Under the pieces are notes generated by a model. It was not told where the DNA came from. It saw nothing but the letters and a program-made list of their open reading frames with translations, and searched no databases. A stretch of 64,000 bases of DNA from Nocardioides salarius (GTDB taxonomy: Bacteria > Actinomycetota > Actinomycetes > Propionibacteriales > Nocardioidaceae): positions 558,001 through 622,000 of the forward strand of contig NZ_JAFBBZ010000001.1 of the NCBI RefSeq assembly GCF_016907435.1, given 5' to 3'. Position numbers and translations under genes: made by a program. Shown one piece after another: positions 25,231 through 33,553 of the stretch (positions are counted from its first letter, which is position 1; every line of letters begins with the position of its first letter).

Positions 25231-25791
25231 ATGACACCTCGTGACGAGGCCCGCGACGCGGCCCGCCGCCACCTCAACGAGGACCCGACCCTCAGCCTCG
25301 GCGACCTCGCGGCCCGGATGGGCATGGCCCGGGCGACGCTGCACCGGCACTTCTCCACCCGCGAGGCCCTGCTCACCGAGATCGGCCGCGCCTCCCTGGA
25401 CAGCTGGGAGGCCTCCCAGCAGCGCTGCGAGCAGCAGGCGGCCATCGACTCGGGCGACCCGGCCCGGCTGCGCGCCTGCGTCGAGGCCCACCTGCGTGAC
25501 TGCGTGGTCGACGCCGAGGAGTTCGGCTTCGCGCTCACCGACCACTTCCTGTCCCACTCGGCCGAGCTGGTCGAGCGGGCGGCCGGCCTCGAGCGCCTCG
25601 ACGTGGCGCTGTACGCCGCGGCGCAGCAGGCCGGCGTGCTGCGCCGCGACCTGCCCCCCGCCTGGCTCAGCCACGCGGTGTGGGGCCTGATGCTCGGCTC
25701 GCGCAACGCCCTGCGCGCCGGCGACGTCGCTCGTCGTCCGCTCGAGGACATCGTCGTCTCCACGTTCTTGGACGGGGTGTCCGCGCGATGA
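25231..25791 (+). CDS. TetR family transcriptional regulator
   Basis: Repressor of about 186 residues. LSLGDLAARMGMARATLHRHFSTREALLTEIG (about 18-50) is the TetR helix-turn-helix; the rest is the all-helical ligand domain. ATG 25231 is preceded by GGGAG at 25221; TTG 25219 would lie inside the operator. Its stop overlaps the MFS start (ATGA), coupling the two genes. Its likely targets are the tandem operator at 25183 and thus its own operon. The inducer is unknown. Confidence 0.9.
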   Translation: MTPRDEARDAARRHLNEDPTLSLGDLAARMGMARATLHRHFSTREALLTEIGRASLDSWEASQQRCEQQAAIDSGDPARLRACVEAHLRDCVVDAEEFGFALTDHFLSHSAELVERAAGLERLDVALYAAAQQAGVLRRDLPPAWLSHAVWGLMLGSRNALRAGDVARRPLEDIVVSTFLDGVSAR

Positions 25792-27329
25792 GCCACATCC
25801 GCACGCCCGTGTCGCCCGCGCCCCCGCTCTCCCGACGCCGCCGGTGGGCCGGGCTCGCGGTGCTCAGCGCCAGCCTGCTGGTGGTCGTGATGGACATGAC
25901 CATCCTCAACCTGGCCCTGCCCTCCATCACCCGCGACCTCGAGCCCGGCTCCGTCGAGCTGCTCTGGATGGTCGACGCCTACCCGCTGGCGCTGGCCGGG
26001 CTGCTGGTCACCGCCAGCGTGCTCGCCGACCGGTGGGGACGCCGTCGGATGCTGATGGGCGGCTTCGCCGTCTTCGCGCTGGCCTCCCTGGGTGCCCTCG
26101 TGGTGACCGGGCCGCTGGGCCTGATCGCGGTCCGCGCCCTGCTCGGCGTCGGCGGCGCGATGATCATGCCGACCACGCTGTCGCTGGTGCGCACGCTCTT
26201 CACCGACCCGCGCGAGCGGGCCACCGCCCTCGGGGTGTGGGGATCGACCGCGGCCGTGGGTGCCGCGCTGGGTCCGATCGCCGGCGGGGTGCTGCTCGAG
26301 CACTGGAGCTGGCCGGCCGCGTTCCTGGTCAACGTGCCCGTCATGGCCGCGGCCCTGGTGGCCGCCGCACTGCTGCTGCCCGAGAGCCGCTCGGCCGAGC
26401 CGGGGGTCCTCGACCCCGCCTCGGTCGTCCTGTCGGTGCTGGGCATGGTCGGGTTCGTGTACGCCGTCAAGCAGCTCGCCGAGGACGGCCTCGAGGCGCT
26501 GCCGCTCGCGGCGCTCCTGCTGGCCCTCGCCCTGCTCGTCCTCTTCGCCCGCCGCAACCTGGCCCTGGCCCACCCGATGCTCGAGGTGCGGCTGCTGGGC
26601 CAGCGCAGCTTCAGCGCGGGCGTGCTGACCGCGCTGGCCACCAGCATCGCGATGGCGGCGCTGTTCCTGCTGGTCAGCCAGTGGCTGCAGCTGGTGCAGG
26701 GCTGGTCGCCGCTGCAGTCGGGCCTGGCCCTGCTCCCCGCCGCGGTCACCGGCGTGCTGGCCGGCCCCTTCGCACCCGCGGTGGCCGCGCGCACCGGCGC
26801 CCGCGCGGTGCTCGTGGGCGGTCTGGTCTCGGGCGGCCTGGGCTTCGCGCTCATCGGAGTCCTGCCCCAGCCCCTGCCGTACGCCGGTGTCGCCGTCGGG
26901 CTGGGCCTCGTGGGGCTGGGCACCGCCTCGCTCGCGGTCGCCTCGGCGGTCATCATGTCGGCGGCCCCGGCCGACCAGGCCGGCAGCGCCGCCGCGATCG
27001 AGGAGTCCAGCTACGAGATCGGCGCGGTGCTCGGCGTCGCCGTGCTGGGCAGCCTCGCCGCGGCGGTCTACCGGGCCGGGCTGCCGGTGGGCGGTCTCGA
27101 CACCCTGTCGCCGGCCGACGCGGCGGCCGCGCGCGAGTCGGTCGGCGGAGCCGTCGAGATCTCCGTGCGGTCGGGGCCCGACGGGGCCGCGCTGCTGGTC
27201 GCGGCGCAGGAGGCTTTCACCGAGGCGCTGGCCGTGACCGGGCTCGCCGGAGGCGCGCTGATGCTGGTGGCGGCGCTGGTCGTGGCGCGGCTCGCGCCCC
27301 GCGACCTCGACGTCTCCGCCGGGCACTGA
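25788..27329 (+). CDS. DHA2-type MFS drug efflux transporter
   Basis: Major facilitator of 513 residues, the length of 14-helix DHA2 exporters. MDMTILNLALPSITRDL starts helix 1, LADRWGRRRMLMGG is the motif A loop, and GVWGSTAAVGAALGPIAGGVL is the antiporter motif C. The C-terminal half has the family's GSAAAIEESSYEIGAVLGVAVLGS. It is translationally coupled to the upstream TetR gene, so efflux of the TetR ligand is likely. The substrate is not predictable. Confidence 0.92.
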   Translation: MSHIRTPVSPAPPLSRRRRWAGLAVLSASLLVVVMDMTILNLALPSITRDLEPGSVELLWMVDAYPLALAGLLVTASVLADRWGRRRMLMGGFAVFALASLGALVVTGPLGLIAVRALLGVGGAMIMPTTLSLVRTLFTDPRERATALGVWGSTAAVGAALGPIAGGVLLEHWSWPAAFLVNVPVMAAALVAAALLLPESRSAEPGVLDPASVVLSVLGMVGFVYAVKQLAEDGLEALPLAALLLALALLVLFARRNLALAHPMLEVRLLGQRSFSAGVLTALATSIAMAALFLLVSQWLQLVQGWSPLQSGLALLPAAVTGVLAGPFAPAVAARTGARAVLVGGLVSGGLGFALIGVLPQPLPYAGVAVGLGLVGLGTASLAVASAVIMSAAPADQAGSAAAIEESSYEIGAVLGVAVLGSLAAAVYRAGLPVGGLDTLSPADAAAARESVGGAVEISVRSGPDGAALLVAAQEAFTEALAVTGLAGGALMLVAALVVARLAPRDLDVSAGH

Positions 27330-27374
27330 CGAGCAGCCCGGCGCCCGTCAGCCCCGGCACCCCCGGCAGCCCTC

Positions 27375-28403
27375 CTAGCCGAAGAAGACCTCGGCCTCGG
27401 CGTACTCGGCGGGGCTGACGGTCTTGAGCTCGCCGGTGCCCTCGTGCAGCGGCACCCGGTCGATGCGGGTGCCGCGCAGCGCCATCATGGTGCCGAAGTC
27501 GCCGTCGGCGACGGCGTCGGCGGCCTGCAGCCCGAAGCGGGTGGCCAGCCAGCGGTCGAAGGCGGTGGGGGTGCCGCCCCGCTGGATGTGGCCCAGCACG
27601 ACCGCGCGGGCCTCCTTGCCGGTGCGCTGCTCGATCTCGTGGGCCAGCCGGTCGCCGATGCCGCCGAGGCGCACGTGGCCGAACGAGTCCTTCTCCCCCG
27701 ACGAAAGCGTCATGTCGCCGCCGTCCTTGGGCACCGCTCCCTCGGAGACCACGACGATGGGGGCGTACTCGCTCTCGAAGCGGGTCTGCACGTGGTCGCA
27801 GACCGCGTCGATGTCGAAGGGCTGCTCGGGGATCAGGATCGCGCTCGCGCCGCCGGCCATGCCCGAGTGCAGGGCGATCCAGCCCGCGTGGCGGCCCATC
27901 ACCTCGACGACCAGCACCCGGTGGTGCGACTCCGCGGTGGTGTGCAGCCGGTCGATCGCGTCGGTGGCGATGTTGACGGCCGTGTCGAAGCCGAAGGTGA
28001 AGTCGGTGCCCGACAGGTCGTTGTCGATGGTCTTGGGCACGCCCACCACCGAGACGCCCGCGTCGGCGAGCTTGGTGGCCACGCCCAGCGTGTCCTCGCC
28101 GCCGATGGCCACGAGCGCGTCGACGCCGTCGCTGGCCAGGTTGGCGCGGATCCGCTCCACGCCGTCGTCGATGGCGAACGGGTTGGTGCGCGAGGAGCCG
28201 AGGATGGTGCCGCCGCGGGGCAGGATGCCGCGGCACTCCTCGATGCCCAGCGGCATGGTCAGGCCCTCCAGGGGCCCCTTCCAGCCGTCGCGGTAGCCGA
28301 TCAGCTCGAACCCGTGGTCACGGACCCCACGGCGCACGACGGCACGGATCACGGCGTTGAGGCCGGGGCAGTCCCCGCCTCCGGTCAGGACTCCGACTCG
28401 CAT
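27375..28403 (-). CDS. pfkA: 6-Phosphofructokinase, pyrophosphate-type signature
   Basis: Phosphorylates fructose 6-phosphate, 342 residues. GGDCPGLN is the nucleotide/PPi loop, PKTIDND the catalytic loop, and MGRHAGW and LGHIQRGG the substrate loops. IGGEDTLGV has Asp where ATP-dependent enzymes have Gly (E. coli position 104), and PKTIDND has Lys where they have Gly (124). These are the known hallmarks of PPi-dependent enzymes such as that of Amycolatopsis methanolica. A reversible PPi-linked step is therefore predicted. ATG 28403 has a leaderless minus-10 box. It is convergent with the MFS gene. Confidence 0.93.
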   Translation of the reverse strand: MRVGVLTGGGDCPGLNAVIRAVVRRGVRDHGFELIGYRDGWKGPLEGLTMPLGIEECRGILPRGGTILGSSRTNPFAIDDGVERIRANLASDGVDALVAIGGEDTLGVATKLADAGVSVVGVPKTIDNDLSGTDFTFGFDTAVNIATDAIDRLHTTAESHHRVLVVEVMGRHAGWIALHSGMAGGASAILIPEQPFDIDAVCDHVQTRFESEYAPIVVVSEGAVPKDGGDMTLSSGEKDSFGHVRLGGIGDRLAHEIEQRTGKEARAVVLGHIQRGGTPTAFDRWLATRFGLQAADAVADGDFGTMMALRGTRIDRVPLHEGTGELKTVSPAEYAEAEVFFG

Positions 28404-28409
28404 GCCCCG

Positions 28410-28415
28410 ACCCTA
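28410..28415 (-). promoter_or_regulatory. Minus-10 box of pfkA (leaderless type)
   Basis: TAGGGT on the minus strand, six bases before ATG 28403. Confidence 0.6.
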
Positions 28416-28427
28416 GTCGTGCCGGGC

Positions 28428-29693
28428 TCAGCCCACCATCACCTCGTCGGCCCGGGCCGCCACCCGCTCGTCGGCCAGCGGCAGCACCCGGCCCAGTCGC
28501 AGCGCCACCAGCGCACCGACCACCGCGACCCCGCTGAGCGCCGCCCAGATCGGCCACTCGCCCCGGGCCAGCAGCCACGCGAAGCTGATCGGCGCCACGG
28601 TCGCCGCGACGTTCCACGACAGCTGCACCAGCGAGAGGTAGCGACCGCGCAGGTGCTCGGGCGCGGCCTCGGCCGACAGCGCACCGTGCACCGGGCCCCC
28701 GAGCAGCTCCCCGACGGTGTAGACCACCGAGCCGAGGAGCAGCGCGACCACCGCGAGGCCCACCGGCAGCGCGCCGGCCAGCAGCATGGCGGCGTACCCG
28801 AGCACGAACGTGACGTGGGCCAGCAGCAGCACCCGCCAGCGGCGCACGCCCGTCATCGCGCGCACCACCAGGCCCTGCCCCAGCCCGACCAGCACCGTGT
28901 TGAGGGTGAAGACCACGCCCGTCACCCAGCCCGGCAGCCCCAGCACCGTGGTGGCGTAGACCGGCAGCGCGACGCTGAGCACCATCATCGCCAGGGCGAA
29001 GGTGAGCTGGCCGAGCACCAGCAGCCGGTAGGGCCGGTCGCGCAGCACCGTGGCCCACGAGCCTGGCTCGGGCCGGTGCCCGACCGAGGCGGCGGGCGGC
29101 ACCGAGAGCAGCAGCACGAAGGCGGCGGCGTACGACGCGGCGTTGACCAGCACGATGGCGGCGTACGCCGACGGCGTGCCGACGGTGATGGCGAGCCCGG
29201 CCGCCAGCCCGCCGACCGCGAAGCCGACGTTGCGCAGCGCCCCCAGGAAGCCGAACCAGCGCTCGCGCTCGCCGGGGCGCGAGATGGCCGCGACGATGGT
29301 GCCGTAGGAGCCCCAGAAGGCGGTGCGGCCCAGCGAGACCACCACGGTCCACACGACGACGGCGCCGAACGACTCGGTGGCCAGGTAGGCCACGAAGCCC
29401 AGGCCCTGCAGGGCGTTGCCGGCCAGCAGCACCGACTTCGCGCCGAAGCGGTCGACCACCCCGCCCAGCAGCGGCCCGACGGGCAGCGCGATCAGCGAGG
29501 CCAGCGACAGGGCCGCGCCGACCTGCACCAGGTCGAGGTCGGTCGTGGCCAGGAAGTAGAGCACCAGCACCGGCATGAACACGCCGCTGCCGACCGCGTC
29601 GATGGCGATGGCGGTCACGAAGCGGCGGTGGTCCCCGAGAGAGGGCCAGCCCAGGCGCTCGGCCCAGGAGGTCGTGTGCGGCACGCGTGGCAT
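28428..29693 (-). CDS. MFS transporter
   Basis: Twelve-helix major facilitator of about 421 residues. GVVDRFGAKSVLLAGNALQG is the loop 2-3 motif and GERERWFGFLGALRNVGFAVGGLAAG resembles motif C. The second half repeats the pattern with RRWRVLLLAHVTFVLGY. ATG 29693 is chosen; GTG 29714 would add seven residues and lies close to the divergent promoter. It reads in the same direction as pfkA, 24 bases apart, but pfkA has its own promoter. The substrate is unknown. Confidence 0.88.
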   Translation of the reverse strand: MPRVPHTTSWAERLGWPSLGDHRRFVTAIAIDAVGSGVFMPVLVLYFLATTDLDLVQVGAALSLASLIALPVGPLLGGVVDRFGAKSVLLAGNALQGLGFVAYLATESFGAVVVWTVVVSLGRTAFWGSYGTIVAAISRPGERERWFGFLGALRNVGFAVGGLAAGLAITVGTPSAYAAIVLVNAASYAAAFVLLLSVPPAASVGHRPEPGSWATVLRDRPYRLLVLGQLTFALAMMVLSVALPVYATTVLGLPGWVTGVVFTLNTVLVGLGQGLVVRAMTGVRRWRVLLLAHVTFVLGYAAMLLAGALPVGLAVVALLLGSVVYTVGELLGGPVHGALSAEAAPEHLRGRYLSLVQLSWNVAATVAPISFAWLLARGEWPIWAALSGVAVVGALVALRLGRVLPLADERVAARADEVMVG

Positions 29694-29737
29694 CCTCACA
29701 GCCCGGTACGGCACCCGGGGACCTGTTCCAGGATCGC

Positions 29738-29743
29738 TACAGT
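29738..29743 (+). promoter_or_regulatory. Minus-10 box of the DUF1028 gene (leaderless type)
   Basis: TACAGT, six bases before ATG 29750. Confidence 0.6.
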
Positions 29744-29749
29744 CCCGGC

Positions 29750-30571
29750 ATGACCTTCTCGATCGTGGCCCGCTCCGCCGACGGTGAGTCCTGGGGGGTG
29801 GCGGTGGCCTCGAAGTTCCTGGCCGTCGGCAGTGCCGTCCCGGCCGCCGTGGCGCAGGTGGGCGCCATCGCCACCCAGGCCGACGCCAACGTGGCGTTCA
29901 AGGGGCTGGCCCTCTCGCACCTCGACGAGGGCGCCACCGCCGCCGTCGCCCTCGAGCGGCTGCTCGAGGAGGACGACGGCCGCGACCACCGCCAGGTCGG
30001 CATCGTCGACGTCGACGGCGGGGCGGCGACGTACACCGGCCCGGCCTGCCTCGACTGGGCGGGCGGTCGCAGCGGCGAGGGCTACGCGCTGCAGGGCAAC
30101 GTGCTGGCGGGCGAGGAGGTGCTCGAGGCGATGGAGCGGGCCTTCCTCGGCTCCGACCCCGGGGCCCCGCTGGGCACCCGGCTCCTCGCCGCGCTGCACG
30201 CCGGCGACCGTGCCGGGGGCGACCGCCGCGGGCGGCAGTCGGCGGCGCTGCTGGTGGTGCGCGACGAGGCCGGCTACGGCGGGCTCGACGACATCGAGGT
30301 CGACCTGCGCGTCGACGACCACACCGACCCCGTGGTCGAGCTCGCCCGGCTGCTCGACCTCAACGAGCTCTACCTGACCGCCTCCACCGAGGAGGAGCAG
30401 GTGCCGGTCACCGCCGAGCTGCAGGCCGAGCTCGAGCGCTTCGCCGCCGACGCCGGCCACCGCGACTTCCACGCCTGGGTCGGCACCGAGAACTACGAGA
30501 TGCGGGTCGCGCCCGACCTGTCCTGGATCGACCGGCGCATCCTGGCGGTGGTGCGCGGCGGCGCCGCGTGA
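29750..30571 (+). CDS. DUF1028 family protein
   Basis: 273 residues starting MTFSIVARSADGESWGVAVASKFLAVGSAVP, typical of DUF1028, a family thought to have an Ntn-hydrolase-like fold, so cleavage to expose an active N-terminus is possible but unproven. GLALSHLDEG and YALQGNVLAGEEVLEAM are further family-like stretches. The C-terminal third contains putative peptidoglycan-binding-like sequence seen in longer members. The stop overlaps the next start (GTGA at 30568). Function is unknown. Confidence 0.82.
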   Translation: MTFSIVARSADGESWGVAVASKFLAVGSAVPAAVAQVGAIATQADANVAFKGLALSHLDEGATAAVALERLLEEDDGRDHRQVGIVDVDGGAATYTGPACLDWAGGRSGEGYALQGNVLAGEEVLEAMERAFLGSDPGAPLGTRLLAALHAGDRAGGDRRGRQSAALLVVRDEAGYGGLDDIEVDLRVDDHTDPVVELARLLDLNELYLTASTEEEQVPVTAELQAELERFAADAGHRDFHAWVGTENYEMRVAPDLSWIDRRILAVVRGGAA

Positions 30572-31671
30572 CCACCTGCGTGCTGGCGGTCCACGCCGGC
30601 ACCACCGGCGTCGCGGCCGCGGCCGTCGACGCCGCCGGCACCGTCCGGGCCCGGGGTCACCACGAGCTGGCGCAGCACCGGCCCGCGGCGGGGCAGGTCG
30701 AGCACGCCCCCGACGAGATCTGGCAGGCGGTGCTGGGCGCGGTCCGCGGGGTGCTGGGCCACGTCGACGCCTCGGGGCTGGGCTCGGTCGCGATCACCAA
30801 CCAGCGCGACACGGTGCTGCTGTGGGACCGCGAGACGCTGGGCTCCCCGCGGCCGACGGTGGCCGGGCAGGACCGGCGTACGACGCAGGTGTGCGCGGCG
30901 CTGCGCGAGGCGGGCCACGAGGCCCGGGTCGAGGAGCTGACGGGCCAGGGCCTCGAGCCCGGTCGAGCCGCTCCCGCCCTGGCCTGGCTGGCCGAGCACG
31001 AGCCGCGCACCTGGGCGCTGGTCGAGGAGGGCCGCTACGCCGTCGGCACGGTCGACTCCTACCTGGTGGCGCGGATGACCCGCGGCCTCGAGCACGTCAC
31101 CGACGTCTCCAACGCCGCGCGCACGCTCCTGCACGACCTCGAGGGCGGCGGCTGGTCGGGCGAGCTGTGCTCGCTCTTCGGGGTGCCCGTGGACGCGCTG
31201 CCCGAGCTCGTGCCCAGCTGGGGCGGGGCCGCCACCACCGACCCGCGCGCCTTCCTGGGGCTGTCGCTGCCCGTCGCCGCCCTCGTCGCCGACCGGTCCG
31301 CGGCGCACCTCGGCCTGGGCTGCCTCGACGCCGGCGACGCCTCGTGGGACGACGCCGCGTCGAGCCTGCTGGTCACCACCGACCGGCGCCCGGTGCGCAC
31401 CGCGCAGGTGCTCACCACCGCCGCGTGGCGCTCCCCCGACGGCGCCGACACCTTCGCGCTGGAGGTCGCGTCGGGCGTCGACAGGTCCTCGGAGTGGCTG
31501 CCCGGCGTGCGCGAGGCGGCCCCCGAGCTCGCCTCGCTGCGCGTCGAGGACGGCGTCGACGACCGGCTCTGCCACGACCTGGGCGAACGGCTGGGTCTCG
31601 ACGTGCGCCGCGCGAGCGCGCCCGACGCCACCCTGCGCGGCGCGGCCCTCCTCGCCCTGCGCCCCCGCTGA
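30568..31671 (+). CDS. Shortened, divergent glycerol kinase-like (FGGY) protein
   Basis: 367 residues against about 500 for glycerol kinase. Homology is clear in VAITNQRDTVLLWDRETLGSP, YAVGTVDSYLVARMTRGLEHVTDVSNAARTLLHDL and LPVAALVADRSAAHLGLG, the last keeping the catalytic-base Asp. The N-terminal phosphate loop reads LAVHAGTTGV, with His-Ala replacing the usual Asp-Gln. The Gly-Thr-Gly phosphate loop expected after the Asp is DDAASSLLVTT. Much of the C-terminal ATPase subdomain is absent. Kinase activity is doubtful. It is translationally coupled to the DUF1028 gene. Its TGA stop is the first three bases of a 22-bp repeat unit. Confidence 0.8.
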   Translation: MTTCVLAVHAGTTGVAAAAVDAAGTVRARGHHELAQHRPAAGQVEHAPDEIWQAVLGAVRGVLGHVDASGLGSVAITNQRDTVLLWDRETLGSPRPTVAGQDRRTTQVCAALREAGHEARVEELTGQGLEPGRAAPALAWLAEHEPRTWALVEEGRYAVGTVDSYLVARMTRGLEHVTDVSNAARTLLHDLEGGGWSGELCSLFGVPVDALPELVPSWGGAATTDPRAFLGLSLPVAALVADRSAAHLGLGCLDAGDASWDDAASSLLVTTDRRPVRTAQVLTTAAWRSPDGADTFALEVASGVDRSSEWLPGVREAAPELASLRVEDGVDDRLCHDLGERLGLDVRRASAPDATLRGAALLALRPR

Positions 31672-31921
31672 CCCGGCCCAATCTTCGCGCTGACCCGGCC
31701 CAGACTTCGCACTGACCCGGCCCAGACTTCGCACTGAGTCGGCCCGGATCTCATCTCCGGCACCACCGGGATCCCGATGGGTCCGGGGCCCGCCTTCATC
31801 CGAGGGCCAGGCCGCCGGGTCGGCTGGAAGTTCAGGCCGGGTGGGCGGGAGATTCAGGCCGGGTCGAGGGGAAGTTCGGGCCGGGTGGGCGGGAGACATG
31901 GGCCGGGTCAGGGGTCGAGGG
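31669..31921. repeat. Head-to-head 22-bp repeat array at a convergent junction (array A)
   Basis: Plus-oriented units begin at 31669, 31691, 31713 and 31735, exactly 22 bases apart: three start TGACCCGGCCCA and the fourth TGAGTCGGCCCG. After a spacer containing CCGGCACC, inverted units follow at about 31809, 31834, 31856, 31878 and 31900, reading (A/G)GGCCGGGT. The stop codons of both flanking genes (31669-31671 plus, 31908-31910 minus) lie inside terminal units as the TGA of TGACCCGGCCC. A transcript from either side could fold into a long stem. The 236-base gap holds no gene. Confidence 0.88.
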
Positions 31922-32828
31922 CGGTGAGAGCGGCGGCGGCGCGGTCGCGCTCGGCCTGGGCGTCCTCGAGGGCCGCCTGCGCCTCGTCACGCTCCTCCTC
32001 CGCCTCGCCCAGCTCCTCCTCGACCTCGTCGCTGGTCGACTCCAGCTCGGCGAGGCGCCGGCGCAGCTCGTCGATCTCCGACTGCACCTGCAGGCTGCGC
32101 GCCTCCAGCTCCTCCACCCGCTGCCCGGCCTCCTCGCGGGAGCCGCGGGCCACGACCAGCTCCTCGTCGGCGGCGTCGAGCTCGTCCTGGGCGGCGGCGC
32201 GGGCCTTCGCGGCCGCCTCCGGGTCCGGTACGACGCGCAGCTCGGGTCGCGGGGGCGCCTCGGGCGGGGCTGCGGCCGGGGCCTCGAAGCCGAGCGCCTG
32301 CGGCAGCGCGAGCGCCCCGGCGACGTCGACGTCGCCCATGCCGGTGGTCTCCAGCGGCGCCACCAGCAGCCCGCTGCGCACGGCCTGGGCGCACTCGGCG
32401 TCGACCATCGCGGCCGTGAGCGTGGCCTGCACCTGCTCGGCGACGGCCTCGGTGACCCGCAGGCCGTGCTCGCGGGCCAGGCCTCGCGCGGTCGTGGTGA
32501 CCGCCGCGGTCAGCTGGCGGCGCTGCCGGGTCAGGGTGCGCAGCTCGTCGGCCGACATCGCCGCCTGCGCCTCGCGCAGCGCGGCGCCCACCGAGAGCAC
32601 CTGCTCGACCTGCTCGGTCTCGTGGCGCACCAGCAGGTCGACGACCCACGCGGCGGTGGTCGGCTTGCGCAGGGCCTTGAGGTCGCGGGCCAGGTCGGTG
32701 CCGCGGTGCTGCTTGACCAGGGCGTCGCGGGCGGCGGTGAACTCGCCCAGCGGCAGCGAGTAGAGCCGCTCGGCGAGGTCGAGCAGCCCGGCACCGTCGC
32801 CCGGCTCGTCCCCGGTCTCCTCACTCAT
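31908..32828 (-). CDS. Coiled-coil protein of unknown function
   Basis: 306 residues. The N-terminal half is helical and globular (LYSLPLGEFTAARDALVKQH, LRKPTTAAWVVDLLVR). The C-terminal third, from about residue 215, is an unbroken acidic heptad-like coiled coil (EELEARSLQVQSEIDELRRR and EEELGEAEEERDEAQAALED). No signal peptide or membrane helix is visible. The KPTTAAWVVDLL segment recurs in conserved actinobacterial proteins of unknown role. Its ATG overlaps the end of the upstream response-regulator gene by eight bases, so the two are co-translated. Confidence 0.8.
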   Translation of the reverse strand: MSEETGDEPGDGAGLLDLAERLYSLPLGEFTAARDALVKQHRGTDLARDLKALRKPTTAAWVVDLLVRHETEQVEQVLSVGAALREAQAAMSADELRTLTRQRRQLTAAVTTTARGLAREHGLRVTEAVAEQVQATLTAAMVDAECAQAVRSGLLVAPLETTGMGDVDVAGALALPQALGFEAPAAAPPEAPPRPELRVVPDPEAAAKARAAAQDELDAADEELVVARGSREEAGQRVEELEARSLQVQSEIDELRRRLAELESTSDEVEEELGEAEEERDEAQAALEDAQAERDRAAAALTALDP

Positions 32829-33540
32829 CGTCGTCGAGGCCACGCTCGATCGCCCACCGGGTGAGCTCGACGCGGTTGTGCATCTGCAGCTTGCGCAGCG
32901 TGTTCTGCACGTGGTTCTGCACCGTGCGGTGCGAGAGCACCAGCCGCTCGGCGATCTGCTTGTAGGACCAGCCCTTCGCGACCATCCGCAGCACCTCGGT
33001 CTCGCGCTCGGTCAGCTCGGGGTGCCCGTCGGCGGGGTCGTCGGCAGGGGTGTCGGAGAGCCGGCGGTACTCCCCCAGCACGAGCCCGGCCAGGCCCGGG
33101 GTGAAGACGGGGTCGCCGGCGGCGACGGCAGCGACCGCCGCCAGCAGCTCGGCCCGCGAGGCCGACTTGACCAGGTAGCCGGTGGCGCCGGCCTTGACCG
33201 CGGCCAGCACGTCGGCCTGCTCGCCCGACGCGGAGAGGATCAGCACCCGTGCCGACGGGTCGACGCGCAGCACCTCGGCGGCGACCTCGACGCCCGAGGG
33301 TCCCGGGATCTGCAGGTCGAGGACGACCACCTGGGGCCGGGCGGCCGGGAACCGCGCCAGCGCCTCGTCGCCGGTGGCCGCCACCGCGACCACCTGGTGG
33401 CCGGCGGCGGCCAGGTCGCGCTCGACCGCGTCGCGCCACATCGGGTGGTCGTCGACCACCATCACGCGGAGGGCCGCGGCGGACCCGGTGGACCCGGTGG
33501 ACCCGGTGGATTCTGAGTCGAGCGGTGTGACCTCGGTCAT
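32821..33540 (-). CDS. NarL/LuxR-type response regulator
   Basis: 239 residues. An N-terminal tail with the repeat STGSTGSTGS precedes a receiver domain (VMVVDDHPMWRDA, phospho-acceptor in VVVLDLQIPG, Lys in GYLVKSAS) and a LuxR helix-turn-helix (LTERETEVLRMVAKGWSYKQ to TVQNHVQNTLRKLQ). The probable sensor is the histidine kinase at 34123, one gene upstream. A TAGGGT box seven bases before ATG 33540 overlaps the flavin-reductase stop codon, giving it its own leaderless promoter. Confidence 0.93.
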   Translation of the reverse strand: MTEVTPLDSESTGSTGSTGSAAALRVMVVDDHPMWRDAVERDLAAAGHQVVAVAATGDEALARFPAARPQVVVLDLQIPGPSGVEVAAEVLRVDPSARVLILSASGEQADVLAAVKAGATGYLVKSASRAELLAAVAAVAAGDPVFTPGLAGLVLGEYRRLSDTPADDPADGHPELTERETEVLRMVAKGWSYKQIAERLVLSHRTVQNHVQNTLRKLQMHNRVELTRWAIERGLDDDE

Positions 33541-33547
33541 GGCGCCG

Positions 33548-33553
33548 ACCCTA
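33548..33553 (-). promoter_or_regulatory. Minus-10 box of the response regulator (leaderless type)
   Basis: TAGGGT on the minus strand, seven bases before ATG 33540. Its first three bases are the stop codon of the upstream gene. Confidence 0.55.

Noticed and set aside
31669..31921. CRISPR array
   Set aside because: Units are contiguous, with no unique spacers of fixed length, they invert midway, and no cas gene is nearby.
33481..33511. Phase-variable repeat in the response regulator
   Set aside because: The 9-bp units (Ser-Thr-Gly codons) keep the frame, so changes would only alter linker length.
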